A DNA stretch of 60,560 bases from an uncultured Bacteroidales bacterium (GTDB lineage Bacteria > Bacteroidota > Bacteroidia > Bacteroidales > Paludibacteraceae). Location: assembly GCA_902771935.1 (NCBI GenBank), contig CACXYM010000009.1, positions 1 through 60,560 on the forward strand, written 5' to 3'. A program made the translations under genes and the position numbers. This document shows positions 32,832 to 41,647 of this stretch, piece after piece (the first letter of the stretch is position 1; each line of letters begins with the position of its first letter). The notes beneath the pieces were generated by a model. It had not been told where the DNA came from, did not search any database, and saw only the letters and a program-made list of their open reading frames with translations.

Positions 32832-34270
32832 TAGCGATAGGTTTATTCTTAACCTCTGTTATGATGGCGGCTCCGCGTCTAACAGTGGTTATTGTGGTAG
32901 ACGGTCTGAGACAGGATAACTTAGACCAACTACGTCCGTATTGGCAACAGGGCGGCCTCCGTACTTTGAGTGAAGAGGCATACCAGACAACGTTCTCTTT
33001 TCCACATCTTGTGTATGGCGGTAATGAGACTACTGCCACTATCGTAACGGGCACAACACCTTCGCAGCATGGTTATGCAATGGACCAATATTTCTCTCTT
33101 TCAGACAGACGTGTCCATGCTTTGCTCGTTGATGATAGCCAGAAAGGTATCGGCACTTCTATCGCGTATTCCCCTGTGGCACTCCTTGCGCCGACGATAG
33201 GCGACAATTTGCGCATGCGTGTAGGTGAGAAAGCGAAAATTTTTGCTATCGGTATAAATCCTGAGACAACTATTCTTATGGCGGGGCATAGCGCCAACGC
33301 GTGCTGTTGGATTAATCAGGACAAACAGGCATGGGCGAGCACTTCGTACTATCCGCTTGGTTTACCTTCCGCTGCAGACGAAATGAATATCAATGGCCGC
33401 TTTGCCGAATTAGCGGAACGTGTATGGACACCACGAATGAATATTACATCATACACGTCTCCCACCCCTGAGGAGATTCGCAAATCGTTCTCCTACAAGA
33501 GTTCGGACGTGTTGACTCATTCGCCTGTAGCGAACACCTTGGTTATGGAGTTGGCATTGGCTTTGCAGAAAACAGAGTCACTTGGAACGGACGCTGTACC
33601 CGACCTGCTCTTCTTGCAGTTTAATACTGTGACACCCAACGCGCAGGCTGACCGTATTCAATCCGCCGAACAGGAGGATATACACCTATGGCTCAATCAA
33701 GACTTGGGCTATCTAATGGAGCAGCTCATCAAACGCTTGGGCAAGCAAAACGTAGAGTTTCTGCTGGTGGGACGTCCTGTTTTAGGCATCGGACAGAAAA
33801 CTATGCAACTGGCTGGACTGCCTGCGAAAGACTTTAATGTGGATCGTGCTTCAGCGCTCACATCCTCTTTCCTGATGGCATTATATGGTCACGAAAGATG
33901 GGTCAACGGCGGCTATGGTAACAGTATCTATCTCAATCGCACATTGATTGCACAGAAGAAAAACTCCCTTGAGACAATGCAACGTCAGGTGGCGAACTTC
34001 TTGCTCGATTTTGAAGGCGTGCAAGCCGCTTTCCCGCAAAACGAAGCGATAGTGTATCCTGACTTGTCCACTTCGCTCAACAAAAAGCAAACGGGAGACA
34101 TCGTTTTCACCCTTTTGCCAGGATGGAGGCTATGTGAGAACGATAAAAATATCATCGATAATGTGATTGAAGCCAATCCGACTGCGCCTGTAATGTACTG
34201 GTCGGCTAACTTCCTGCAGTTCCCTCAAGGACCATTGTCTGCAACCGAAATTATTAACCTTGTACAATAA
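32801..34270 (+). CDS. Alkaline phosphatase superfamily (phosphodiesterase/PafA-like) protein
   Basis: A 489-residue exported enzyme. Signal peptide MLKTYIHSALIAIGLFLTSV is followed by the metal-binding start RLTVVIVVDGLRQDNLDQLR (Asp). The nucleophile region reads NETTATIVTGTTPSQHGYAM, where PafA-like enzymes have a threonine nucleophile. The usual late DHG and H-x-G-S-H metal blocks are not obvious; the C-terminal half is diverged, so activity is uncertain. It would act in the periplasm on phosphate mono- or diesters. It overlaps DUF4105 by 31 nt. Confidence 0.75.
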   Translation: MLKTYIHSALIAIGLFLTSVMMAAPRLTVVIVVDGLRQDNLDQLRPYWQQGGLRTLSEEAYQTTFSFPHLVYGGNETTATIVTGTTPSQHGYAMDQYFSLSDRRVHALLVDDSQKGIGTSIAYSPVALLAPTIGDNLRMRVGEKAKIFAIGINPETTILMAGHSANACCWINQDKQAWASTSYYPLGLPSAADEMNINGRFAELAERVWTPRMNITSYTSPTPEEIRKSFSYKSSDVLTHSPVANTLVMELALALQKTESLGTDAVPDLLFLQFNTVTPNAQADRIQSAEQEDIHLWLNQDLGYLMEQLIKRLGKQNVEFLLVGRPVLGIGQKTMQLAGLPAKDFNVDRASALTSSFLMALYGHERWVNGGYGNSIYLNRTLIAQKKNSLETMQRQVANFLLDFEGVQAAFPQNEAIVYPDLSTSLNKKQTGDIVFTLLPGWRLCENDKNIIDNVIEANPTAPVMYWSANFLQFPQGPLSATEIINLVQ

Positions 34271-34281
34271 AAATAGAGCAT

Positions 34282-34698
34282 ATGTTATTCTACGAAATTA
34301 AAGTTGTTTACCAACGTCAAACGGGTGAAGATAATCCCGCCAATGTGAAAGAATCGTATCTGGTCGAAGGACTGACTCCCGCCGATGTAGAGAAACGTCT
34401 CATCGAGCAAATCCAGCCTTTTATTATGGGTGATTTGGAAGTGCCTTCATGCACCAAGAGACAATATTTTGAGATCATCACTTCGCCGGAAGCCGATAAA
34501 TGGTATAAGGGACGTGTGGAACTTATTACTATTGAGGATAGCGGCAAAGAGACGCGTCGTACTGTAACCGTTCTCGTGCAGGCTACGACAGCTATGCATG
34601 CTATGAAGAACCTCACGCAGGCTATGAGTGGTTACGATTGCGAAATCATCTCTGTCGCACGCACTGCTTATATGGACGTTATCCGCGCCGTCAACTAA
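34282..34698 (+). CDS. DUF4494 family protein
   Basis: A 138-residue soluble protein of DUF4494, a conserved Bacteroidetes family without known function. Diagnostic blocks are YEIKVVYQRQTGEDNPANVK, SYLVEGLTPADVEKR and the late AMKNLTQAMSGYDCEIISV. It lies 11 nt after the phosphatase gene and 2 nt before the GTG start of yggS; the same pairing with yggS occurs in other Bacteroidales as far as I know. Confidence 0.88.
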   Translation: MLFYEIKVVYQRQTGEDNPANVKESYLVEGLTPADVEKRLIEQIQPFIMGDLEVPSCTKRQYFEIITSPEADKWYKGRVELITIEDSGKETRRTVTVLVQATTAMHAMKNLTQAMSGYDCEIISVARTAYMDVIRAVN

Positions 34699-34700
34699 TC

Positions 34701-35336
34701 GTGTCCGCCATCAGCCAACATATTGAGGCTATTCGTGCCACGCTTTTAGAGGGCGTGCAACTCGTCTGTGTCAGTAAATTCCACCCTGTAACGGCGATTC
34801 AGGAGGCGTACGATGCCGGAGAAAGAGATTTCGGAGAGAGTAGAGTGCAGGAACTATGTGCTAAGCAGTCCGAATTGCCGGCAGATATCCGTTGGCATTT
34901 TATTGGCCACCTGCAAACCAATAAGGTGCGTCAAATAGTGCCTTTTGTGTACCTAATCCACTCTGTGGATAGTGTCCGATTGCTTGAGACAATCAATGCA
35001 GAGGCTGTCAAGATTAACCGTATCGTAAATGTTCTTCTGGAGATTCACACGGCCAATGAAACAACCAAGTCAGGTTTCCTGCCGCAAGAGTTGCAAACAT
35101 TAGACTTGGACCAATACGCCAACCTCAACATCTGCGGCTTGATGACGATGGCAACCAATACCGATGACCAGGAAGAGATACATCGTTGCTTTAGACTGCT
35201 TAAGTCACTGGCTGATAGCGACGAACGCTTTGTGATACGTTCGATGGGTATGTCTGATGACTACTTGCTTGCTATGCAAGACGGTTCGAACATGATACGT
35301 ATAGGAACGGATATTTTTGGCCCAAGACAATACTGA
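34701..35336 (+). CDS. yggS: YggS/PLPBP family PLP homeostasis protein
   Basis: A 211-residue PLP-binding protein that regulates pyridoxal phosphate and amino-acid balance. LVCVSKFHPVTAIQEAYDAG has the PLP lysine, followed by FGESRVQELCAK, IRWHFIGHLQTNKVRQI, LCGLMTMA-type block NICGLMTMATNT and SMGMSDDYLLAM with RIGTDIFG at the end. The start is GTG 34701 (VSAISQHIEAIR), 2 nt after the DUF4494 stop; upstream codons in frame lie inside that gene. Length is slightly under the usual 225-230. Confidence 0.92.
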   Translation: MSAISQHIEAIRATLLEGVQLVCVSKFHPVTAIQEAYDAGERDFGESRVQELCAKQSELPADIRWHFIGHLQTNKVRQIVPFVYLIHSVDSVRLLETINAEAVKINRIVNVLLEIHTANETTKSGFLPQELQTLDLDQYANLNICGLMTMATNTDDQEEIHRCFRLLKSLADSDERFVIRSMGMSDDYLLAMQDGSNMIRIGTDIFGPRQY

Positions 35337-35337
35337 T

Positions 35338-35895
35338 ATGCGCATGCTGATTTGCGACAATATGGCCCTTTGCACAGACGCTGAAGTACAGCGCCTGTTG
35401 CCGCTTGTGTCTGCTCAGCGTCGCGAAACGGCCTTGCGCTATAAGCACACCTTCGGTCAATGGGCTACCTTACAATCATGGATGATGTTGCGCGAACTAG
35501 GGTTGCCTGACCAACCTTGGGACTACAACGAATTTGGCAAACCTTTTCTGCCTGATGGGCCGTTTTTCTCGCTGTCACATTGTAAAAAAGGTATCGCCGT
35601 GGCAATGGATACGCAACCGATAGGCATAGATATTGAGTCCTATCGTGATGTTACGCCCGAACTGATTGAGCACTCTATGAGCCAAGCCGAGCAAGACCAA
35701 ATTAACGCTTCTGACGACCCGATAAAGGCTTTCATCGAACTCTGGACACGCAAAGAGGCCTACGTTAAGTATTTAGGTACAGGTATCGCCGGATTATCCG
35801 GTAATCCTAGACAATACTTAGACAACACGGCTGATGTTAGTCTGATTACAACTGCCACCAAAGACTACGCATACACTATCTGTACGAAATTGTGA
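35338..35895 (+). CDS. 4'-phosphopantetheinyl transferase superfamily protein
   Basis: A 185-residue Sfp-type transferase that loads phosphopantetheine onto a carrier protein. Motifs are FFSLSHCKKGIAVAM, then IGIDIESYRD with the magnesium-binding Asp and Glu, and WTRKEAYVKYLGTGI. The size suits a compact bacterial member. ATG 35338 is 1 nt after the yggS stop. Its stop overlaps the GTG start of tamB. Which carrier protein it serves (fatty-acid ACP or another) cannot be told here. Confidence 0.9.
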   Translation: MRMLICDNMALCTDAEVQRLLPLVSAQRRETALRYKHTFGQWATLQSWMMLRELGLPDQPWDYNEFGKPFLPDGPFFSLSHCKKGIAVAMDTQPIGIDIESYRDVTPELIEHSMSQAEQDQINASDDPIKAFIELWTRKEAYVKYLGTGIAGLSGNPRQYLDNTADVSLITTATKDYAYTICTKL

Positions 35896-38800
35896 AACGC
35901 ATTTATGCCATATTACTTACCTTGTTTGGTTGCATTCTTGTGACACTGGGTCTGTCTGTCCTCTTCCTCAAATCAGGACGTATCCAGACTGCGGCTGTAA
36001 GATTGGCGACTGACGAACTGAGCCGTGGACTCAACACCAATATATCCATTGGATCCGTGCAGTATGACTTTCCGATGCGAATCACGCTCAAAGATATCTA
36101 TATCGAAGATCTGCAACAAGATACCCTCCTTTATATTAAGGATTTCTATACTCGTTTCTCGCCGTTAGCATTACGTAATCAGCACTTGCGTTTTCCGGCT
36201 ATTGAGTTGGAAAAAGTGCGTGCCAACATCTATCAATTGCCCTCGGGCGAGTATAACTATCAGTTCCTGTTGGATGCTTTTGCGTCGAGAGACACTACCA
36301 AGTCGGCTTTCAATATGCATGTTGAGTTGCGCCACATTCAACTTACTGATGCCCATCTCACGTTCGATACGCTGGATGTGGTTATGCCAACTGCTAACCT
36401 CGCGCTCCATCACTTGTGTATGGATTCTTTGGATGCAGAGATACATAATCTCACAACCACGCTCCGTGTCACATCGAACAACAACCCGCCGCTGCAAGTA
36501 GACAATATATCGGCTCATGTTATTGCTTCGCGCACATCTATAGCCCTGCCGATTCTGCGACTTGAAATGCCTCACTCCAAAATTGATGCATCCGGCGTTC
36601 GCACTTCGTTCCCAACGGCTAAAGCGAACGAATCGTTTATTGCTTATCTGCATCGTAATGCGGATGCCATCAAACTGACATTAGATGTGGAGCATGCACA
36701 GATAGTACCTCGAGACTTGGCTTATTTTGACCCTTCACTTGCAAAGCTGGATGGTGTTATCGCTTGCTCAGCACACCTATCCGGAAGAGTGGATAGTCTT
36801 GCGGCGTATAACCTTGAGTTATTCTATAACGAGAGACGCCTTTTCCTCGGAAACCTCACAACATTAGGCTTGCCGCGAAAGGATTCCATTTATATCAACG
36901 CCAACTGTCAAGACTTATATGTCTATCAGCCTGCGATTCAGGATTTTATCTCAGATCTGCGTCAGCGGCCATACCATTTGCCGGCACCGCTCTTGCGATT
37001 GGGAGAGATTCATTATAAGGGTGAACTCAACGGGCAACTGCGCAAAATGACGCTGCATGGTGCTTTTCGTACCGCGTTGGGTGTTATCACGACGGATGCT
37101 ACATACACGGCCAACGAAGACTTTACTGCTTTGGATGTCAATGGCAAGATAGGTACCAAGCGCTTCCAACTTGGTCGACTGCTCAATAATGCCGACTTGG
37201 GAACAGTCTCCGTAGCACTCAATACGGATTGGCATTTCGCGGAGGAACTGGCTCCGTTCGGCAAGGCAGACGTTGTAATTAACAAACTTTCTTTCCGTAA
37301 GTACACCTATTCAGATATTCGTTTCCATGCCGAACTGAATGACCTCATTGCGAAAGTAACCGCTGCAATTGAAGATCCTAATCTAAAGATCTCCATCAAT
37401 ACCAAAGCCGACCTGCGAGAGACCGATAAGCATATTGATGCAGATATTATCTTACATCGCTTCCGTCCTGATCAACTGTTGATTATGGACCGCTATCCGA
37501 ATTTCGACTTGTCGGGTACGGCGTCTCTGCATTATATGGGTCATGATATTGACCATGCTACCTATTCTGCCTTGATTAATGGTGTAGAACTCAGTATTGC
37601 GGGCGATACAGCTTATATGGAGAGTCTCGAACTCAAATCTCGTTGGGCGAATAACCACCAGACACTGCGTCTGCGTTCTGATTTCCTCAATGCCGATGCT
37701 GCAGGCGATTATGCTTATACGTCGCTCCACACATCTATCTTCAAATTGATTGCTCAGCATATTCCGTCCGTCTTCTCTACTGCATTCTATAAGCAACTTA
37801 TGGCTACGCCGTCAAGTAACACCATCACTTTTAGTGTGCGGGCACATGATTTGGAGATGCTGCAGGCTATGTTGGAACTACCGTTCATGGTTACCGACAA
37901 TCCTATGCTGGAAGGTATCATCGACGAGCCGCATCAGTTGTGGAACCTGGAAGCACGGGTGCCTGCTTTCATCTTTGGTAGTGCAGAAATGAGCAATGTA
38001 GCGCTCGCATCGCGTAATAACAGCAAACTGCTTGACTTCATCTTCTCTATGGAGATGGATAGTACTCTTGTGGATCTTAATGCCCAAGCACAGCAGGATG
38101 AAATGCAACTCAACGCAACCATCAAAGCACTGCCTCCGCATAAAAGTAACGGCTCGGTGGATATGCAAACGCGCTTCTCACACTATGCCGGCTTGCCATT
38201 TATACAAACGCACATCAACCCATCCAATATTCAATTGGGTGACTCCATCTATCATATTGATGACTCACAAATCAATTATTGTGTAGCAGATACTTCGCTA
38301 TCCGTTCCGCACTTCCGCATCTACGGTTCACACCAGAATGTCTTAGCTGAAGGAGTAGCATCGCCACGCTTGGATGACTCTATTCACATCAATCTCAAAC
38401 ATATTAATCTCGGCACACTTATGCCTTTCCTACTGGTAGAGAAAGCTTTTACCGTAGCGGGCGACCTGACAGGCTGGGCGAATATCTATGGAGTCTTCTC
38501 AACACCTGTTTTTGAGGCGCAGGTAAGGCTTGACTCGGCTATCATGTGTGGAAAGTACGTTGGTACTGCCGTTGCCGGAGTGGAACTGGACCGTGTTACT
38601 AAGTCCATCATCATCGATGGTAACGTGGATAAGGGAACGCACCGCGTAGCACACGTGGACGGATTAGCCGAGCCTACCAAAGGGCGCTTCCTCATTGACA
38701 TCTTCCCAGACTCTATTCCAATTGGCTTCATTAACCATTGGACAGATGGCTTCCTCGAGAATATCGACGGAACAGCTTCAGGACGGGTTACCGTTTCAGG

Positions 38801-40295
38801 AGAAGGAAAGAAAGTCTGGGTCATAACCCGCGTCAAAGCACATGACGCGCAGCTCACTATACCGTTTACAGGCTGTACCTATCACTTCTCTGACTCCGTC
38901 TTTATGGATTCTACATCTATCATCTTCCCTGATATCCACCTGACTGATGACGAAGGCAATCCGCTCTATTTCAACGGATTACTGACTCATGATGAGTACT
39001 TCCGTAACTTTAAACTGGACCTCTCAGGACATTGTCGCCACACGCTGGCTTTTGATTTCCCGGCTAAGGCAGGACAGTTTATGGCGGGACATGTGTATGC
39101 TGACGGAGATTTCTTCCTTGAGGGACCGGATTATGACCTCAAGTTCACGGCTGATGCCAAAGCTGTCGGAAAGTCCAATTTCCGTATCTCCGTCGATGGG
39201 GCTTCGTCGGCAGCTGACAATGGATTTATCACCTTCATAGATCACAATAAACCCGATACGCTCACCGTTAAAACTAAACGCCATTTCATTCCCAAACGCA
39301 AGCAAGCGAAGACAAGTGACCGACCGTCCCGTTTCCGCCTTGGGCTCGCTATCGATGTGGACCCGCAAACGCTCTTCCAACTCGTCATCAATGAGGCTAC
39401 AGGAGACATGATTCAAGCGAGGGGAGACGGCTCTATCAAGTTTACCATGGATGATGCTACGGACGAGTACAAACTTGTGGGTACCTATACGCTTAATACC
39501 GGCAAAATGGACTTGACAGTTGCAAATATCATACACCGAGAGTTCAAAATCGCTGAAGGTTCACAAATCATGTGGAACGGCAATCCGGAAGAACCGCTGC
39601 TCAATGTCGCTGCTGAATATACTGTCGTCGCTAATATAAAGGACCTCTTTGGCTCGGAGACGGAAAACCTCGTTTCCGGACGAACTTCTATCCCCGTCAC
39701 TACAGTTGTCTATCTGTCAGGACCACTCAACGACCCTATTATGCGATTTGACCTTAGATTACCCAAGTCGGATGAAGTCATCGCTAATCAGGTGCGCTCC
39801 GTCATCAATACCGACGAAATGCTCATGCGGCAAGTCGTTTATTTACTCGTCTTCGGACGATTCTATACTCCTGAGTATATGGCCAATAATAACTCCCAAG
39901 CAGCCGTTAATACCTATTCGCTACTCTCGTCTACTATCACAGGGCAAATCAATAACTGGCTCTCTAAGATTACGGATGTCTTTACGCTCGGCTTCAACGT
40001 CCGTGCGGATGGTACCGGAAACAACTCCGCGCAAGAGTATGAGGCCGTCTTCCAGCTGCGACCTGTTGACCAACTCATCATCAATGGTAACTTTGGTTAT
40101 CGATATAACGACATCTCTAACAGACCTTTCTTCGGTGACTTAGATGTCGAATACTTGCTCACACCGAATGGCAAACTGCGACTGAAAGGATATACCCACA
40201 CTGTCGATAAGTACTCTCTCAGACAGGCTACCATGATTGAAGGCGTCGGCTTCGTTTTCAAACACGACTTCAACTGGAAAAAGGAAAAGAAATAA
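35892..40295 (+). CDS. tamB: Translocation and assembly module TamB
   Basis: A 1467-residue envelope protein of the TamB/AsmA-like group. An N-terminal membrane anchor (RIYAILLTLFGCILVTLGLS) is followed by long beta-taco repeats typical of bridge-like lipid transfer proteins. The C-terminal DUF490 block begins near residue 1150 and includes GTYTLNTGKMDLTVANIIHR, EFKIAEGSQIMWNGNPEEP and STITGQINNWLSKITDVFTL. It probably links inner and outer membranes for lipid or barrel-protein transport. The start is GTG 35892, overlapping the previous stop. It ends 3 nt before the convergent antiporter stop, with no terminator visible between them. A second, fused TamB-type protein is at 41648-46237. Confidence 0.92.
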   Translation: MKRIYAILLTLFGCILVTLGLSVLFLKSGRIQTAAVRLATDELSRGLNTNISIGSVQYDFPMRITLKDIYIEDLQQDTLLYIKDFYTRFSPLALRNQHLRFPAIELEKVRANIYQLPSGEYNYQFLLDAFASRDTTKSAFNMHVELRHIQLTDAHLTFDTLDVVMPTANLALHHLCMDSLDAEIHNLTTTLRVTSNNNPPLQVDNISAHVIASRTSIALPILRLEMPHSKIDASGVRTSFPTAKANESFIAYLHRNADAIKLTLDVEHAQIVPRDLAYFDPSLAKLDGVIACSAHLSGRVDSLAAYNLELFYNERRLFLGNLTTLGLPRKDSIYINANCQDLYVYQPAIQDFISDLRQRPYHLPAPLLRLGEIHYKGELNGQLRKMTLHGAFRTALGVITTDATYTANEDFTALDVNGKIGTKRFQLGRLLNNADLGTVSVALNTDWHFAEELAPFGKADVVINKLSFRKYTYSDIRFHAELNDLIAKVTAAIEDPNLKISINTKADLRETDKHIDADIILHRFRPDQLLIMDRYPNFDLSGTASLHYMGHDIDHATYSALINGVELSIAGDTAYMESLELKSRWANNHQTLRLRSDFLNADAAGDYAYTSLHTSIFKLIAQHIPSVFSTAFYKQLMATPSSNTITFSVRAHDLEMLQAMLELPFMVTDNPMLEGIIDEPHQLWNLEARVPAFIFGSAEMSNVALASRNNSKLLDFIFSMEMDSTLVDLNAQAQQDEMQLNATIKALPPHKSNGSVDMQTRFSHYAGLPFIQTHINPSNIQLGDSIYHIDDSQINYCVADTSLSVPHFRIYGSHQNVLAEGVASPRLDDSIHINLKHINLGTLMPFLLVEKAFTVAGDLTGWANIYGVFSTPVFEAQVRLDSAIMCGKYVGTAVAGVELDRVTKSIIIDGNVDKGTHRVAHVDGLAEPTKGRFLIDIFPDSIPIGFINHWTDGFLENIDGTASGRVTVSGEGKKVWVITRVKAHDAQLTIPFTGCTYHFSDSVFMDSTSIIFPDIHLTDDEGNPLYFNGLLTHDEYFRNFKLDLSGHCRHTLAFDFPAKAGQFMAGHVYADGDFFLEGPDYDLKFTADAKAVGKSNFRISVDGASSAADNGFITFIDHNKPDTLTVKTKRHFIPKRKQAKTSDRPSRFRLGLAIDVDPQTLFQLVINEATGDMIQARGDGSIKFTMDDATDEYKLVGTYTLNTGKMDLTVANIIHREFKIAEGSQIMWNGNPEEPLLNVAAEYTVVANIKDLFGSETENLVSGRTSIPVTTVVYLSGPLNDPIMRFDLRLPKSDEVIANQVRSVINTDEMLMRQVVYLLVFGRFYTPEYMANNNSQAAVNTYSLLSSTITGQINNWLSKITDVFTLGFNVRADGTGNNSAQEYEAVFQLRPVDQLIINGNFGYRYNDISNRPFFGDLDVEYLLTPNGKLRLKGYTHTVDKYSLRQATMIEGVGFVFKHDFNWKKEKK

Positions 40296-40298
40296 CCT

Positions 40299-41639
40299 TT
40301 AGTCCTTCTCACTCATGTTCTTGATGAAAAGATCGACCAACCGCTTTGTGATAACGGTATAGCGAACGGCATGACGGGCTTTGTCTGCCATCGATGGCTT
40401 GTTGTCCGATTGCTGTTTTTGTTGTTCTGCTTGAGTCACTTGTTCTTCCCGCTTATCAATCCTTGCGCGCAGACGCGCGGGAGCATGATTATATAAAAAG
40501 GTGTAGCACGGAACGGATGCCTTCATAATATATGGTGTGAGGAACGTAGTTACTACACTGGATGCCACGATTATCGGGTATAGCACCGGATTCATCACTC
40601 CAAGGTTAGTGCCCAAGGCGGCAATGATGAAGGAAAATTCTCCTATCTGCACAAACGAAAAACTGGTTAGCATAGAGTCACGCATGGTTTGACCACCCCA
40701 CCAGCAACCTAAAGTGCCGAAGGTAATCATGCCGACGATAATAACTACACACGTAATCAGGATACTTGACCAATGTTCAACCAAGTTAGCAGGGTTAATC
40801 ATCATACCAACCGAAACGAAGAAGATTGCGGCAAAAACGTTCTTGAGAGGTGTCATTAGCTGTTCTATACGATGCGACTCTGTGGTCTCAGCCAAAATAG
40901 TTCCCATCACAAAAGCACCAAGCGCGCTGCTGAAACCGGCTTCTTCCGCCGTAAGTACCATTCCTAAGCATAAACCCAAAGCAAGGATAATGAGTGTCTC
41001 GTCATTCAGGTACTTCTTCACCTTTCGTAGCAGGGTGGGGATAATAAGAATACCGAATACAAACCACACAACAAGAGTGGCTGCTAAAACGCCTACTTTC
41101 TTGAGCAGTTCCACACCTTCAAACTGATGTTTGATAGCAATACTGGAGAGTAAAACCATCAGCACTACCGCCACCACATCTTCAATGATTAAAATACTGG
41201 TTGCGCCCTTGACAAAACGTTCCTTGCCCAGTCCCGCCTCATCAATAGCCTTCATGACTATTGTGGTGCTGGACATACACAGCATGCCTGCAAGGAAAAG
41301 GGCGTTCATCATATCCATTCCTGCCCACTTACCGACACCGTAACCCAGAAGCATCATACCGCCAATGATAGTTAGAGCACCTATTGCGGCAACTTTGCCA
41401 CTGGCGAGCAGGTTCTTGATGCGAAACTCCAGACCAATACAAAACAGCACGAATAGAACGCCTATATTGCCCCATGCTTCTACGTTCTCAGGATTGACAA
41501 AACTCTTGCCGAACAGATATGGACCTACAATTACGCCGGCAACAATATAACCTAACACAACAGGTTGTTTCATTAACTTGAAGAGCAGACTCACCACGCC
41601 TGCAGTAATCATTAAAATGTAAAGATCGTGTACCATCAT
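40299..41639 (-). CDS. Cation:proton antiporter, CPA2 family
   Basis: A 446-residue membrane protein with about twelve helices, like KefB/KefC and RosB-type exchangers. Signature parts are KQPVVLGYIVAGVIVGPYL, IGVLFVLFCIGLEFRIKNLL, SSTTIVMKAIDEAGL and ILIIEDVVAVVLMVLL with the acidic transport residue, and FFVSVGMMINPANLV. The end is a short charged cytoplasmic tail with no RCK/TrkA-N domain, so regulation by NAD or glutathione as in Kef is not expected. Start ATG 41639 or 41636 cannot be separated. It is the last gene of the tyrS operon, 8 nt after the TamB-Omp85 fusion. Confidence 0.92.
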   Translation of the reverse strand: MMVHDLYILMITAGVVSLLFKLMKQPVVLGYIVAGVIVGPYLFGKSFVNPENVEAWGNIGVLFVLFCIGLEFRIKNLLASGKVAAIGALTIIGGMMLLGYGVGKWAGMDMMNALFLAGMLCMSSTTIVMKAIDEAGLGKERFVKGATSILIIEDVVAVVLMVLLSSIAIKHQFEGVELLKKVGVLAATLVVWFVFGILIIPTLLRKVKKYLNDETLIILALGLCLGMVLTAEEAGFSSALGAFVMGTILAETTESHRIEQLMTPLKNVFAAIFFVSVGMMINPANLVEHWSSILITCVVIIVGMITFGTLGCWWGGQTMRDSMLTSFSFVQIGEFSFIIAALGTNLGVMNPVLYPIIVASSVVTTFLTPYIMKASVPCYTFLYNHAPARLRARIDKREEQVTQAEQQKQQSDNKPSMADKARHAVRYTVITKRLVDLFIKNMSEKD

Positions 41640-41647
41640 ATATAATT